The notes beneath the pieces are model-generated. The model was given only the letters and a program-made list of their open reading frames with translations. It had not been told where the DNA came from and searched no databases. Below, piece after piece: positions 23,566 through 35,287 of a stretch of DNA of 64,000 bases. Made by a program: the position numbers and the translations under genes. Positions within the stretch are counted from its first letter, which is position 1, and each line of letters starts with the position of its first letter. Where the stretch lies: the NCBI GenBank assembly GCA_963693085.1, contig OY856413.1, forward strand, positions 539,948,879 through 540,012,878, written 5' to 3'. The DNA comes from Alisma plantago-aquatica (Eukaryota; Streptophyta; Magnoliopsida; Alismatales; Alismataceae).

Positions 23566-25512
23566 CTGCTGCTTGACAGCGATGGAGTTCTTGGTTGCAC
23601 GCCAGGAACCTTGCCCAGGCGGCGGCCGTATCGTGGAAACAGTCATTCCCTCTGTGGACTCGGCATGAGAGAGAGAGAGATGGAGGTGAGCAGAGCATGG
23701 CCAACCTCTCACTAGCATTCCAGGTCAGCGCGGTAGAGGCTTCATAACTGATACAGATACCTCAGATGTCCGTTTCGTGTAGACCGCTAGGAGAAGAGGC
23801 CATTCGTTGCCTTGATGTGCGGCGATGGCTTCATCCAAGAGCAGATCCCAGCGGCGCTGGAGAAAGGAGGCGCACGCACAGGAGGACATGGTCCAGACTA
23901 GTGAACCAACCCTCAAACCCAAACTGGCCGCCTACCTCAAGTATAGGGAAGCGCCCAGCCACGTGGCAGTGGCCGATTGGCCGATGATGTAAAATCCTTA
24001 GAAATACTCAGATCTTGCATAATTTGTAGAAAATAGAATGTTTATCAAAAAAATACAAACAAGGTATCGTTATCCTCAGAAAAATGTGTAGAATAATATG
24101 AAATGATGATATAAGTCTTTTTATGCTTAGATCATACTGATATCATGAAAGATGTTTTATTCTTGTTTCATGGATAATAAATATCAAACGATGTTCTAAA
24201 ATTATGAGAACATGTCAGTAAATACATATTGATGTACGAAATCATGTAATTTGTTTAATATGGCTAATTAGGGCTAATTACCCTAAGTGAAATGCAATAA
24301 ATATATACATGCTCAATAAATGATGAAATTCACGGAATACCCTCATATATGTAACTGGAAGCTAATGTGGAACTCTGATATCAGTTATATGCATAGAATT
24401 CATGTTATATGAAGAGAACCCATAATACATGTGATGTAACCCTAATATGGTTAATGAAAGTGACATAATGTTAAATATGTTCACATAATAATGTGACACA
24501 TGAGTATATCCAGTTGATGAACTATAATATGGAATATGACATCAGTAAGATAAATCTAAGACAAGAATACAAGTAATCATGAGAATATCCTAATGAACTA
24601 AGAAAACCCTAATGATCACGAATAGGGTTAAGATGAGATGTAAGAAGATGAGAACCTGATGATAGTATATGATCTTGTCTTGATCAGGTTTAACAAAGGT
24701 ATAGAGGACATCAGGAATATGGTTTAGAATGATCTATCTCTTTGGAAGGTACGCCATTACCTCTTACTTGGCTTATTATACATTATGCTTGTGTTATATG
24801 GTAGTAAAGACTTGGCATTTGGTATTAATTGAAATGATTATTCTTGTATGATATGTTGGTTGGTTTTCTATACTTACTGTTATGAACACATCAAACATAA
24901 TATCTTTGTTTCGTTATATGAAAGAACCAACTCTTTGGAAGTGTGCTTGGAAGTGACCGAACTCTTTGGTAGTGGTCACATTGTACATATGGAAGCACCA
25001 ACTCTTTGGTAGTGTGCTTGGACCCAACTCTTTGGTAGTGGTCACAGTGTACATATGATCCAACTCTTTGGTAGTGATTATAAAGGCCTTGAGATATAAT
25101 GGAAAATAAGCTTAAAATATGTGTTCTCTTTTGTTAATGAATATCTTTGTGCAAGTATACACTTTTCTTATATTCTTCTGTTACTGCCAAGTATATTAGT
25201 TTTATCTTATTGCCAAGATATGATGAGAGGTATATAAAAAGACACGTAGGCATACTCAGTGCAATATTCTTGAAATATTGTGCTGACGTGTACCACATGT
25301 AATCTTTTGTTTAGGTTGTGGTTTTGCTCTTGAAGAACCAGGATAGTTGAGAGTTGTGTACCGAGCTGATGTACATGTGGATATGTTTACTTAAGATCCT
25401 GTTGTTTAGTTGTAGTACATGTATATGTTAAATTGAGATTCTCGCTGAGGTGAGGGTTTCAATTTGGATATCACACATCAGATTAAATTTTAGAAAATCC
25501 GGGGACGTCACA
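23566..25512 (+). mobile_element. LTR fragment related to the array LTR, opposite orientation
   Basis: The last part is the reverse complement of the array LTR end: the sequence GATTCTCGCTGAGGTGAGGG, then GGTTTCAATTTGGAT, then AAAATCCGGGGACGTCACA at 25512. Homology can be followed back through the ACTCTTTGG minisatellite and the AT-rich stretch to the CCACGTGGC...CCGATTGGCCG block near 23957. The GC-rich part from 23566 is not clearly alignable. The U3 start is missing, cut at or near the end of the neighbouring LTR. No PBS follows 25512, so this was a 3' or solo LTR. Confidence 0.7.
24925..25080. repeat. Minisatellite of the LTR fragment, five units
   Basis: Units contain CAACTCTTTGGTAGTG and alternate with GTGCTTGGA or GTCACA...GTACATATG. 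They sit at the place equivalent to the array-LTR minisatellite (reverse complement CCAAAGAG), so the repeat is a conserved trait of the superfamily while the unit itself has diverged. Confidence 0.8.
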
Positions 25513-26160
25513 CTCAGAGATAGCAAAATCTTTTATGTTCCAAACCCTCGGTACCCTCGAATCATATTGGATCTTCCCTACCATACCATGCCACCCCGTA
25601 ATCATAGATGTGGGGCCACTAGAGAACTTTTCTAAGGTGATAGAACAATATGAGGAGGAGAAACCAAGAGAGGGGTTTAGTGTGCCAAATGTGGACTTAT
25701 AAGAAGGAGGAGGAGAGACAATTGTACCAGAGCAGCAGTACGTTATTGAGTAGCCACGCCGCACACGACCGAGAGGGGAGGACTTTGATGCGCAATCACC
25801 TCCAACAAAATCATACGACATGTTAGCCATTCTTGCATATTTGGAGGCAATTTTGAGGACACAACAGTCCATGTGGCTAGATCAGCAGTAGATGCATCAT
25901 CAGATTAACCACATGTACCACTATCAACATGCGCAGGCGCAGAGGAACCCCCAATGGGGGGAGGATTTATGGGGATCACTTTCTAGTTATCTGGAGACAT
26001 ACCCGCCTCCACATGCAAACTAATGGGGCCATTACTACCAACAACCCCCACCATAGGGAGGAACACCACAACCACATCCATGACTTCTATCCTATCATTC
26101 CTAAACTTTAGTTTCATGCTGAGGAAAATATGATTCAAAAGTTTGGGGTGGTAGGGTGGT
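25513..26160 (+). pseudogene. 3' coding end of an Athila/Tat-like Ty3 element, decayed
   Basis: Translated pieces are rich in Gln, Pro, His and Tyr (for example QRNPQWGEDLWGSLSSYLE and YYQQPPP) and are interrupted by stops. They are followed at about 26137 by AAAAGTTTGGGGTGGTAGGG, a PPT-like tract. The same order (Pro/Gln-rich tail, then GCTTTGGGGGGATGG) occurs in the Athila-like element at 51170-51362. No RT or integrase block is visible because the 5' side is cut by the LTR fragment ending at 25512. Function is lost, and the assignment rests on order and composition rather than on a catalytic motif. Confidence 0.45.
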
Positions 26161-27599
26161 AAGCCATTAGTTCTTAGCTTATTTTGTTCATTTCCTGTCT
26201 CATCTGATTACTTTTTGTTTGTTTTTTCTATCTAGTTTAGAGTTTACATGCTTTGCATACCTGCATGCCATGTAGTTTGCTTTCTTGTCATTTTTGCATA
26301 ATTTTCAAAAAAGTTGCTCTTTTTGCCATGCATTGCATATCATGTAGATATTTGGTAATTTTAGCATATTTTAGATAGGATTTGCTTGTTTACTGCTTTA
26401 AGTTCAATATGTGATTGAAGGCAACTTGGCACCGTTTTGACCAATTTTACCCAAATTTGAGATTTCTTGTCTAAAAGTGTGTTTCAACCCAATATCTACT
26501 TTTTGGATTAAAAATGATGAACTTTGACAAATACAAGTGAATTGTAATTGTTTATTGCTAAATGGTATCAATTCTTGATTTTTTACATGAGCACCACCTC
26601 TCTTATGTTTGTGAATGTTATGGTTGAATTGTGACTTGAAGAAGCTATGAGCGCTTAATGCCTATGAAATCACTTGATAGAAGTATCAATTTCAGGTTGT
26701 TCATCCATGTGGTGTGATATTGTTGAATGAAGTGTTGGATTAATTTTCATGCAAGAGACCTTATGTTAAGAATCATGCCAATGACCCCTCTTTGACCCAA
26801 ACCTTCACTCACCATCTTCTTACCCCTCCGCCTCATGAAAGGATGCCAAAGTGCACAAATCAGCCATGGCCACATCTACATCTCACTGCTTCACTCTCAT
26901 CACCATATGCCCTATCTACTCCAAGGGCAAAGAAAATAAAAGAGAAAAGAAAAATAAAAAAGAAAACAAAAGATGCTCCTATTTAAGAGCATCTAAGTAA
27001 AGAAAACATGAGTGCTCTATGTAATATCACTCCAAAATCTTACCGCAATCCTTTCTTCCATTTTCATACCCATTGAGCTAGGAAACATCGAACCTAGCTC
27101 ATTTTTCCCTTTCCGCAGCCACATGGGTCATTTGGTGTGATTTGAAACATAAGGTTGAAAGCATGTAGGTGAAACAAGACTCCTAGTCATTCTTGAGTAA
27201 CACCATCATAAAATGGTCTATACGGAACTACATGAAAGAAATATGGATATCTTGTGTATTTTATGCACTATATTTAAAGTTCATATACTTTGTTCTCTTT
27301 TCATGATTCGTTTGTGAAAGTAGGAGAGGAGAGAGGTGGAATGTATGTAATTAGTTACTATTGATCCCATTCAATCATAATCATCCTTTACATTGCATTT
27401 GTCATTTCTTGATTGTGGAAAAATTGCATAGAACAAGTATGTTTCAAGTTTTGGGTGGTGATTCAATCCTATTTTAGGGCTTCATCTTGTGTCATATTGT
27501 ATTTAAATCACATCTTTATATGTTAGATTACATTTATTTCCCTCAATATGCATATTTTCATAAAATGCACTTATAGACATTGTTTGCATATTTTTCAAG
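26161..27599 (+). other. Non-coding spacer of the Athila/Tat-like remnant
   Basis: This AT-rich stretch has no recognisable coding motif. Its position between the first PPT-like tract and an LTR-like block parallels the 1.5-kb spacer at 51363-52811 in the Athila-like element. An A-rich patch lies at 26930-26975. Confidence 0.35.
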
Positions 27600-29790
27600 C
27601 ATTTGTACTACGCTTGATGGAAGAGAGAGAGAAGGAGTGATCCTAGAGTTTCTCTACCCTTAGAGAGACCCAAAGTGAAGTCTGATGCTCCATCAACCTA
27701 CCCCTAGTGGCCAAAGATCCATTGAAGCAAAGATCTCCAAGAAAATCCAAAGAATCAAGTCAAAGTGTTGATCCAGAGATCAGCACGGCCGTGGTACCAT
27801 AGAACAACCATGCTAGGATACTTGCAAAATCAACAGGTTCAAAGCTCATTTTGTGTAGAAATTCCCACTGTCGTGGTACCACAAAATGACTGTGGTGCAC
27901 TAAATCCCGAATGATCGTGCTGCCTAGCACAACCGTGCTACCTGTAGAGAGAATGGTCATGGAGCCGAGAACATGCAATTGAATTTGAGCCACCACGACT
28001 GTGGTACCCACCATGGCCGTGCTACCCGTACCCCACCACGTTCGTGGTGACCACCACAGTCGTGCCAGTTTCAATACAAAAGTTACCTATTATCTATGAT
28101 TTTTCACCTAAATCACCACAGTCATTCCCATCCACCACGGCCATTCTCACCCCTCCCCACCATGACCATGGTGACCACCACGACAGTGCTACTTACAAAA
28201 ACCTGGCTACTTTTGCACTACTTTTCCCATATTACCCCTACTTGACCTATTGCTTCCCCCACACCTATATATACCTATGTGGCAGCTTTGGAATGAGGTT
28301 ATCTACCTTCTACCACTTCCTAGCTCCCCATCTTGCCCCTTAGCCATTCCACTCCATTTCCACCTCCATTCCACTCCATTTCACCATTTCGACCACCAAA
28401 AACCTCGTTTCCAAGCCTTCCATCCACTTCCCACCATCATTTCACACCATTCCATCCAAGAAGAAGGATGAGGTTGACCTTGCATCAGCAGGAGAGGAGG
28501 ATTCACTCATCTACACCGAGATCCATGGCTATTTCTTCCTCTTTATCTTCCCTTTTTGTATTTTGCATTGTTATGAGTAGCTAGGCCGCTTGGGTGGGCT
28601 GTTTGGGGTGTAAAATGTTACTTTGATACCATGTTGGGGGAAAATGATATTTAAACTTTATAATTCCTTTTTCTAATTATTATGTTCTATTTCTATCTCA
28701 TTCTCCATAAATTTCTTGTTGGTTTCTACTTGAAATCAATTAGGAATTCAGGGAAATTTCTTATATGTGTGAATTTTGGGATTTTCTCCTAGGTCCAATT
28801 CTTGGATCCCTAGCTAGCTACCCATCTTCCTACATCATAATCAATTCCCCTAACTCTGGTTGAGAGACCTAAGTAGCTAGTTTAGATGAAATTGGTGTGT
28901 TTAGCATGGAGCTTTCTCAAGGATAGAATGTGGGTGATGGGAGGCCTAAAACCTCACTTCCACCCCCTTTACTAATATCAGCCCCTAATCATCCTAAGAT
29001 CATCTAACCTATAAACCTAGGCTTGTTTAGAATATAATTGAATTACACCTAAGCCCTAACCCAATTGAGCCTCGCAAGGGTAGTAGGGAGTGTTAGGGAC
29101 TAGTTCCCCTATACACAACGTAGCATATCCATGGCCAGTTAGTAGCTTAAGATAATTCATTCGACTCTAACTTGTTGTTTGGTTTGGATAATCTAAATGG
29201 AATCATAATGTTCATACGTCACCCCCCAACTTAAGTGATAAGTGAATCCCCTAAATAACCCACATCTTCCTTAATTGCTTTAAAACCCTAGTTTCCATCT
29301 TGCTTATCTAGTGATAGCTTAATTAGCTCTTTCCTTGCTTGGATAGCTTCTTGCTCTGTTCTTGCTAGATTAGGTCTTTAATTGCTCTTTTGCCTTGTCA
29401 TGCTTGCCTTAGTGTAGATTGTTTTCTTCTTGTCTTGTCTTTTTCTTCTTAGTACAATTAATTGTCTACGGTCAACTTAGGTTTTGTTTTTGCAGTTAAT
29501 TGCTTTCTTGCTCACCTTAGTTTAACAATCAAAACAACCTTCAAACCCTTAACCCTAGTCTCTGCAGTAGGAACCTAGCAAAACAAACCTAGCTCTAGTG
29601 CCCCCTTTTCTTCTTGTGGATCGACCCTATACTTGCCACCCTCCTATACTATGACACGGCCCTGTGCGCTTGCAGGATAGTGTTTTAGTAGATGTAGGTG
29701 TGTTGGCCAAGGTTTATAAATATTGAAAGTAAATCCACCGTCTATTCCGATCTTGTGGGGCACATCTAGTTGAATCTAATCGGTTAGTGC
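27600..29790 (+). mobile_element. LTR-like block of the Athila/Tat-like remnant
   Basis: The block starts near a purine stretch (GGAAGAGAGAGAGAAGGAG). It contains the palindrome cluster at 27770-28195 and ends in a U5-like segment around 29620-29690 with GATCGACCCTATACTTGCC and GTGCGCTTGCAGG, a style I associate with Athila/Tat LTR ends. Exact ends are not resolved and no TSD was found. Open frames in the pyrimidine-rich part (28044-28584) are low-complexity Pro/Ser/His and not convincing genes. Confidence 0.4.
27770..28195. repeat. Cluster of short dyad motifs, CACGGCCGTGGTACC type
   Basis: Variants of CCACGRCCGTGGTACC recur roughly every 20-50 bp and appear as the motif, its half-site and its complement, for example CACGGCCGTGGTACC, CTGTCGTGGTACC, CACGTTCGTGGTGACC and CATGACCATGGTGACC. 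Most copies are imperfect palindromes. Confidence 0.75.
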
Positions 29791-31056
29791 ACGCACCTCT
29801 GGAGGACGCACCACCGATTCATTAAGAAAAGAAAATAAAAGATAAGGCCAAAAATATTAATTTTTTATTAAAAAGAAACATCTAATATATTAAATGAATA
29901 ATGTAAACCAACTTGTATGGATTGTATATATATTACTTATGTGAAGTTGTAATAAATAAAATTGTGGTGTAACATAAGGGAAATAATGTGGTACAAGCAT
30001 GTTAAATCTATGGAAAATCTATCATGAAGGAAAATCTAAAAAGATATTTTGTTTTTGAATATAATGTGATTGAGGTAATTGCAACAATGTGGAATATGTG
30101 AGATATTTTAACAAATTATAACACACTTTAAGGAACCAAAGTCTATATACTTAATGTTTTAAAGAAATAAATAATGTAAAAATCATGTTAACATATCATA
30201 ATAGAAGCACATATTTTAACTGAACTATATATTTGTTTGGAAACAAATAAACCAATTTTTTATAATCAATTAGTTAACTCAAGTAAGACATAATAATAAT
30301 AATAATCTTGAATGAAATCTTAGAGATTGAGAGGGAGGTATAGTTAGAGTTTGTATGGAGAAAGTGGTGAAGATGGTGATCTAGGGTTTTCTCTTCCTAG
30401 ATTTGATGAATCAAGTAAGTTTCTTATAACTAGATAGCTTTTCTTTATGATTCTTCTATCACATGTCATGATAGCATCCCTCCTCCGATTTGGTTGGAAA
30501 TGATGTCAAATCAATCCCTTTCCTCACTCTTTCTCCATAATTCTCCATTCCTAGGGTTTCTGAGTTGGTAGGAAAAAGAAAGTGATGGATTGTTAGGAAT
30601 TTTCTATGGATTCTGCAATTTCAGATTTTGGGCTACATTTTTAAGGTGTTTTCATACCTTAGGTGAGTGGGTACTTTATTGATAAGTATGTTGCATGAAG
30701 TTATATTAAATCCTAACTAATCTTCAATTCCTTTGTATGCTACTACAAATCCTATAGTTTCCTCTCAGTTTAAGCTTATGAAAGATGATCTCGAAATAGT
30801 TTGATTGCGATGAAATTAAGATGATACAATCATTTTGAAACAGATACAAATAATATAATATAGAATTCCTAATGTTATTTCATAATTTATAAGTATATAC
30901 TAAAGTGCATGGTTTTTGGTTATGTTTGAAATATTGTATATGTGAATGAAGATCTTTGTCTATTTGAATCTTTTTATTTACAAATGATTGTTTAATATGA
31001 ATGTTTAGTACATATATGTCAGATATTATCTTGGAATTCATTTAATATTATCAGTG
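29791..31056. other. AT-rich stretch without recognisable content
   Basis: I see no gene, RNA or clear element end here. Short homopolymer and (AAT)n patches occur near 30290-30305. Confidence 0.6.
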
Positions 31057-33974
31057 TGTGATAACCTAGAACTTCACACTTTGAATATTACTTCTAAATT
31101 TTGTCTAACTCTTTTTCTCTGCATCAATTTCATGGTTGTATGTGGTCTGATGGACGATTGGTCCATCTACTATGCATGTATCAACTTAGTGATATTCAAG
31201 TTGAAAAAAATCAAGTTTACTTTCATATCACACATAATCACCTTTCCCTTGAATTTTGATCATATATTTGTTAACATATGTACTCTATTCTCATGATAAA
31301 GTTGTACATCTATCTATCATGTTTGCAATGCATCAAATTTTGTCTAATTTGGAGCTCAGATGAGGAAGATATGTCTAAATGAGGATCCATACATTAAAAC
31401 CCTAATTCTAAGCATTTATTATTTTGTTTTATCTTTGGATCGACCTTGCTGGGCCCAAATGTGGGTGTCACGAGTGTGTATCCCACTACCCACCTCCTAC
31501 TATCTACCAGCAATTCGGATCCTATTCTTCAACCAATAGCATTCCTTAATTTGCCCAGCTTGAATATCAACTATTGGATCATGTTTTCCCGATTTCAAGC
31601 TCCTATCTGGTAGATGAGCGTTCTCCTCCTTTCTAAGTACCATGGTCAGAGGCCATGGTGCTGCTCCTCACCTACTCCCACCTTTCCGAACCCCTTCTGT
31701 CCACTTGATGCTTCCTTTACTCCATCTTCCCCTTTTGTTTCCCTCACTTTCCTTGGCCTATTTCATGCCCTAGAGTCTCCCTCTTTGACCCTTTCTCAAC
31801 CCTTGGGACATGGCGGCACCGCGAAGCCCTCTTTGGGAATTTGTGATCCATCTCTCCTACACCCCGTGAAGCTTCTCTTTCAACCTTGTAGTGCCATGTC
31901 AAAGTTGGGTGGGTGGTTTCGAGGCCTCTCCATGACTTAGTGAGGGCCGATGCTCGGCATCCGACAAGCCGTAGCCACGAGAATGACATCCTATACACGG
32001 AAGCTTCGTACAGATCAGGGACAAGCCTACACTCCTCGGATGAAGCAAGGAGTAGGGTGGATAATGAGTTGAGGGTCAGATGGCCCACTATCTATCCTCT
32101 CTTCTTCCCATGACAACATTTGTCCAGATAGTGGCGTGCGATCGAGTAACCTTTTGTGGGATTTTAGGGATAGTAGATTGGAGGTTAGCAACTGCATGTG
32201 GACTAGATGGGCACCGAATGATGCACGCCCCCAAACCATGGGCCCAGGTGAGTGATTCGATCAAAGGAGGCCCTTCATGGTGAGAATATTATACAAAAAT
32301 CATTTAAAACATGATTATCTCCCATAAATCATCTCTCTCGACTTTCGTATCCAAACCCAACAATTCTATATACCATATTAATAAGAAAAGCACCATATTT
32401 TAATGGTAGTAATCCTTGTTGCTAATTTTTGCATGTATAATCCCTATTTTTTAAAGAAGACACAAATATGATCTCTTAAATGGTGATTCATATCCACCAC
32501 ACTCCCCTTGTACTAATAACTTGTATATGGCCCTAAATCCATGAAAACTAGTAACTTTAGTCTACTTTTGTTATGAATCAGGTCCATTTGAACCCTAATG
32601 ATCATCTAAGCCTTATGTGTCTAGATTTCACCTATGAATGGTTATTTTATGTGCATGCATGATCAAGTTTAGGGCTTTTGCTTAATTTGATATCATCTAA
32701 TCTAGTAATCTCTAAATAAATGACTTTTTTTCATGAATTGTGTCATAGTAATCTAAGATATCATGCTAAGTGTCCCACGTTTGACTCATGAGACTCGAAG
32801 AACCTATTATGTGCATTAAATGGCTCAGTTGGCCTAGTTGTTTTCCCATGATGAAATAGGAATTTTCTACAATTATATTGCTCTATCTAGTCCAAATGAG
32901 TAGATTAATCATACCTGTAGAACTAAATACTAACTTGATTTATCTAATTGTATTAATGCTTCCATGACTTGGAAATGTGACCTTATTACATGGTATTGAT
33001 GTTATATGGCTAATTGTGATCTTGCACATTGAGATCTTGATGATAACTTAACTATCATGCTTCCTCAATTATCAAATAAGACCTTATATCTATCTAGTAT
33101 TACTCATAATGTGTATGGTTCTCCTAGACCTAAGACTAGGACTTAATGTTGATATCTAATGCCATGTTGAATCAATGCATACATGTTTGACAATATGGGA
33201 CCATACTTGAACTATATGACATCTAGGTTTAGGAGAATATCCACATGACATTTTACATGATTATCTTAACATAAACCAACCGATCTGAGAGACACTATTA
33301 TGTCTTTTTATATCTTAGGTGTCCTTTGGATTGGACCTTCTCTAGAATCTACTCATGGATCAGAACTTGTACTCTACTCAAAAGGTAAGCTTAATCTCTT
33401 GAACCTACTATGATATTGGTTTGTTAATGCTCATATGAATGCTTGGCTACTTACTTACTTGGTCAAGCTATTATTCCTATGAATACTACTTTGGTGTTCA
33501 ATTATACTATGTTGATATAATGGATAAAGAAATATAAAATATACTATGTGTAAAAGAATGTCGTAATTGTTATTGCCTTATTTTTTTTACTTATTTCTTA
33601 TTATGATGTTTCTTTCCAAGAAATTTTTATATACTATTAAACTGTATTTACTTTCCCTTCATAGTGTACTTAATGCTTTATCATTAATATATTGTGTTTA
33701 TTGAATTTCTACTTGTCATATAAAGATGCATTGCACTCAAGACTTTTAGATCTGAAATGATACACCAATGGGTACTCTTTACATAGAAATGGGTACAAAT
33801 CTCTTATCTCCATGTTTCATATCTTGTTATCACTTTAGTTTGTTATTGTCTTTTTCATATATATTGCTTGTGTGAAACTCTGTGCCATTCTAGGGACGGA
33901 TGCCCAAGTCTACTCGCCTTTGTCTATGTATCCGTTAGGAGTGTAGACTTAGGGTAATAAACAATTTTGTGACA
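31057..33974 (+). mobile_element. 5' LTR of element Z (2,918 bp)
   Basis: It starts TGTGATAACC and ends TTTTGTGACA just before the PBS. A GC-richer block (about 31610-32283) sits between AT-rich parts, the same architecture as in the array LTRs. Open frames in this block (31614-31940 and others) have no recognisable domain. Confidence 0.75.
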
Positions 33975-33976
33975 AA

Positions 33977-33987
33977 TGTATCAGAGC
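33977..33987 (+). other. Primer binding site of element Z, one base short
   Basis: TGTATCAGAGC lies two bases after the LTR end. It matches the iMet PBS TGGTATCAGAGC minus one G, a mutation compatible with age. Confidence 0.7.
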
Positions 33988-34073
33988 CATACACACATTC
34001 CTCTATACAAGTTTAAGGCATAAAATTTAAGAACATAGGGAGAACCAAAATCAATAATGGTTAAAGTAAGGTA

Positions 34074-34078
34074 ATATG
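34074..34078. repeat. Target-site duplication ATATG (left) of the copia element
   Basis: ATATG precedes TGTTGG here and recurs at 54681-54685 directly after CCAACA. Confidence 0.85.
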
Positions 34079-34585
34079 TGTTGGAAAATACCAACACAGA
34101 GTATAGCAACGAAAACAATTTTTTTTTATCTATATGTATTCCCTTAATAGCAAGATCGCGTCAACTACTATGAAATAGGAATGATGGTTTTAGAAAGTTC
34201 TACCTAGTCCTGGAGAAAGTCCAGTGACAAAATTCTCTTCTTTACAGCTGCTGACTAGTTTCTCTTAGACGGTGTTTGTGTAGCTCCTAGTCTTCCCCAT
34301 GAACAATTGTCTGTGCAACCTCTGTAGTGATTCTGGTTGTCTCACCACATACTGTAGGTAGACTTTGCTCTCCGAGAAGTAGTCAAATGACTCCTGCCTC
34401 TACGATAGTCCACACAGACTAACTAGAACTCCTGCGGTTTACTAAACATGGACAAGAAGGAGTTGTCCGTCCCGTTGGTCTACTAGTCACCAACATGCTC
34501 TCCCACCAACAACAATATCCAGTTGTTCTCTCCTGTAGCTATCCCTCCCTATTGGGTAGGACTTGCTTGGCCTCTCTTGGTTACC

Positions 34586-34590
34586 ACAAC
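34586..34590. repeat. Target-site duplication ACAAC (left) of Cassandra
   Basis: ACAAC precedes TGTAACATCC and recurs at 38301-38305 after GTGTCACA. Confidence 0.85.
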
Positions 34591-34881
34591 TGTAACATCC
34601 CAAGATTTGAGGCCTCAGATAAAATGATCTTAAAAGGAATGATTGGACTACCCATATCACCAAGGTACACCTCCTTTTCTAGGAGCCCATCTCTAAAGAA
34701 CTTCCTAGTTAAGCATGCTCAACTTGTAGTAGTACTAGGATGGGTGACCAATCGGGAAGTTGATCCTGGCTTGCATGTGAGTGAGATTAAGATGCTTAGT
34801 TAAGGCTAGTGGTGGTCTGTGTGACCAGTCATCATTCCTGAAACTCTACTAGAGCCTTGGGCAGTGGGCCCGGTCGTTACA
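34591..34881 (+). mobile_element. Cassandra LTR1
   Basis: This 291-bp LTR runs from TGTAACATCC to GGTCGTTACA, with its 5S-like domain at 34655-34775. Confidence 0.9.
34655..34775 (+). ncRNA. 5S-rRNA-derived domain in Cassandra LTR1
   Basis: The stretch follows plant 5S rRNA in order: CCCATC, GAACTTCC, AGTTAAGCATGCTC (A-box region) and GTAGTACTAGGATGGGTGACC at 34729-34749 (C-box side), then GGGAAGT. The segments before 34686 and after 34760 are more diverged. It is not a functional 5S gene, since it lies inside an LTR and lacks the conserved ends. The pol III internal promoter parts are the best-preserved portion. Confidence 0.85.
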
Positions 34882-34883
34882 AA

Positions 34884-34895
34884 TGGTATCAGAGC
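34884..34895 (+). other. Cassandra primer binding site
   Basis: TGGTATCAGAGC, an intact iMet PBS, lies two bases after LTR1 and continues CCATAA. Confidence 0.92.
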
Positions 34896-35121
34896 CATAA
34901 CCCCAAAGTAGGTGGGACCTGCATGGGCATGTGGCATTCCAGTCTTAAGCCGTGCGATACAAGCATGTAGGAAAGGTCTATCCATGGTTGATGTAGCCAC
35001 CCTTGTGCTGATATTCTGTGATCGAGAGCTAGGTGTCCATGGGCCATCATGGGTCTGCATTGAAATGGGGTCAGATTATGAGGCCATATAGTTGAGCCTT
35101 GATGAGGATGTCAAGAGTCTA

Positions 35122-35133
35122 AGTGGGGGAGAT
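35122..35133 (+). other. Cassandra polypurine tract
   Basis: AGTGGGGGAGAT lies directly before the LTR2 start TGTAACATCC. Confidence 0.85.
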
Positions 35134-35287
35134 TGTAACATCCTAGGATTTGAGGCCTCAGATAAAATGATTGTAAAAGGAATGATTGGACTATCTATAT
35201 CACCAAGGTGCACCTCCTTTTCTGGGAGCCCATCTCTAAAGAACTCCATAGTTAAGTGTGCTCATCTTGGAGTAGTACTAGGATGGG
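35134..35287 (+). mobile_element. Cassandra LTR2, left part
   Basis: This aligns with LTR1 from TGTAACATCC to GTAGTACTAGGATGGG, where the solo LTR enters. The 5S domain is cut in its C-box. Confidence 0.9.
35283..35287. repeat. Target-site duplication ATGGG (left) of the solo LTR
   Basis: ATGGG precedes TGTGATGACCC and recurs at 38159-38163 after GACGTCACA. Confidence 0.9.

Noticed and set aside
22276..25512. A 3.2-kb LTR starting at the palindrome TGTGACGCCCGTCACA
   Set aside because: The length would fit the array LTR, but the flanking pentamers (GGTAG and CTCAG) do not match and the sequence after 22276 does not resemble any LTR start of this superfamily. It lies inside the LTR of the gag-bearing element.
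28044..28584. Pro/Ser/His-rich overlapping frames as a protein gene
   Set aside because: Low-complexity pyrimidine-rich sequence within an LTR-like block keeps several frames open. There is no domain, and no plausible gene structure.
34655..34775. A genuine 5S rRNA gene
   Set aside because: The stretch lacks the conserved 5S ends, lies inside an LTR that is repeated at 35134-38300, and is flanked by PBS and TSD. It is the 5S-derived part of Cassandra.
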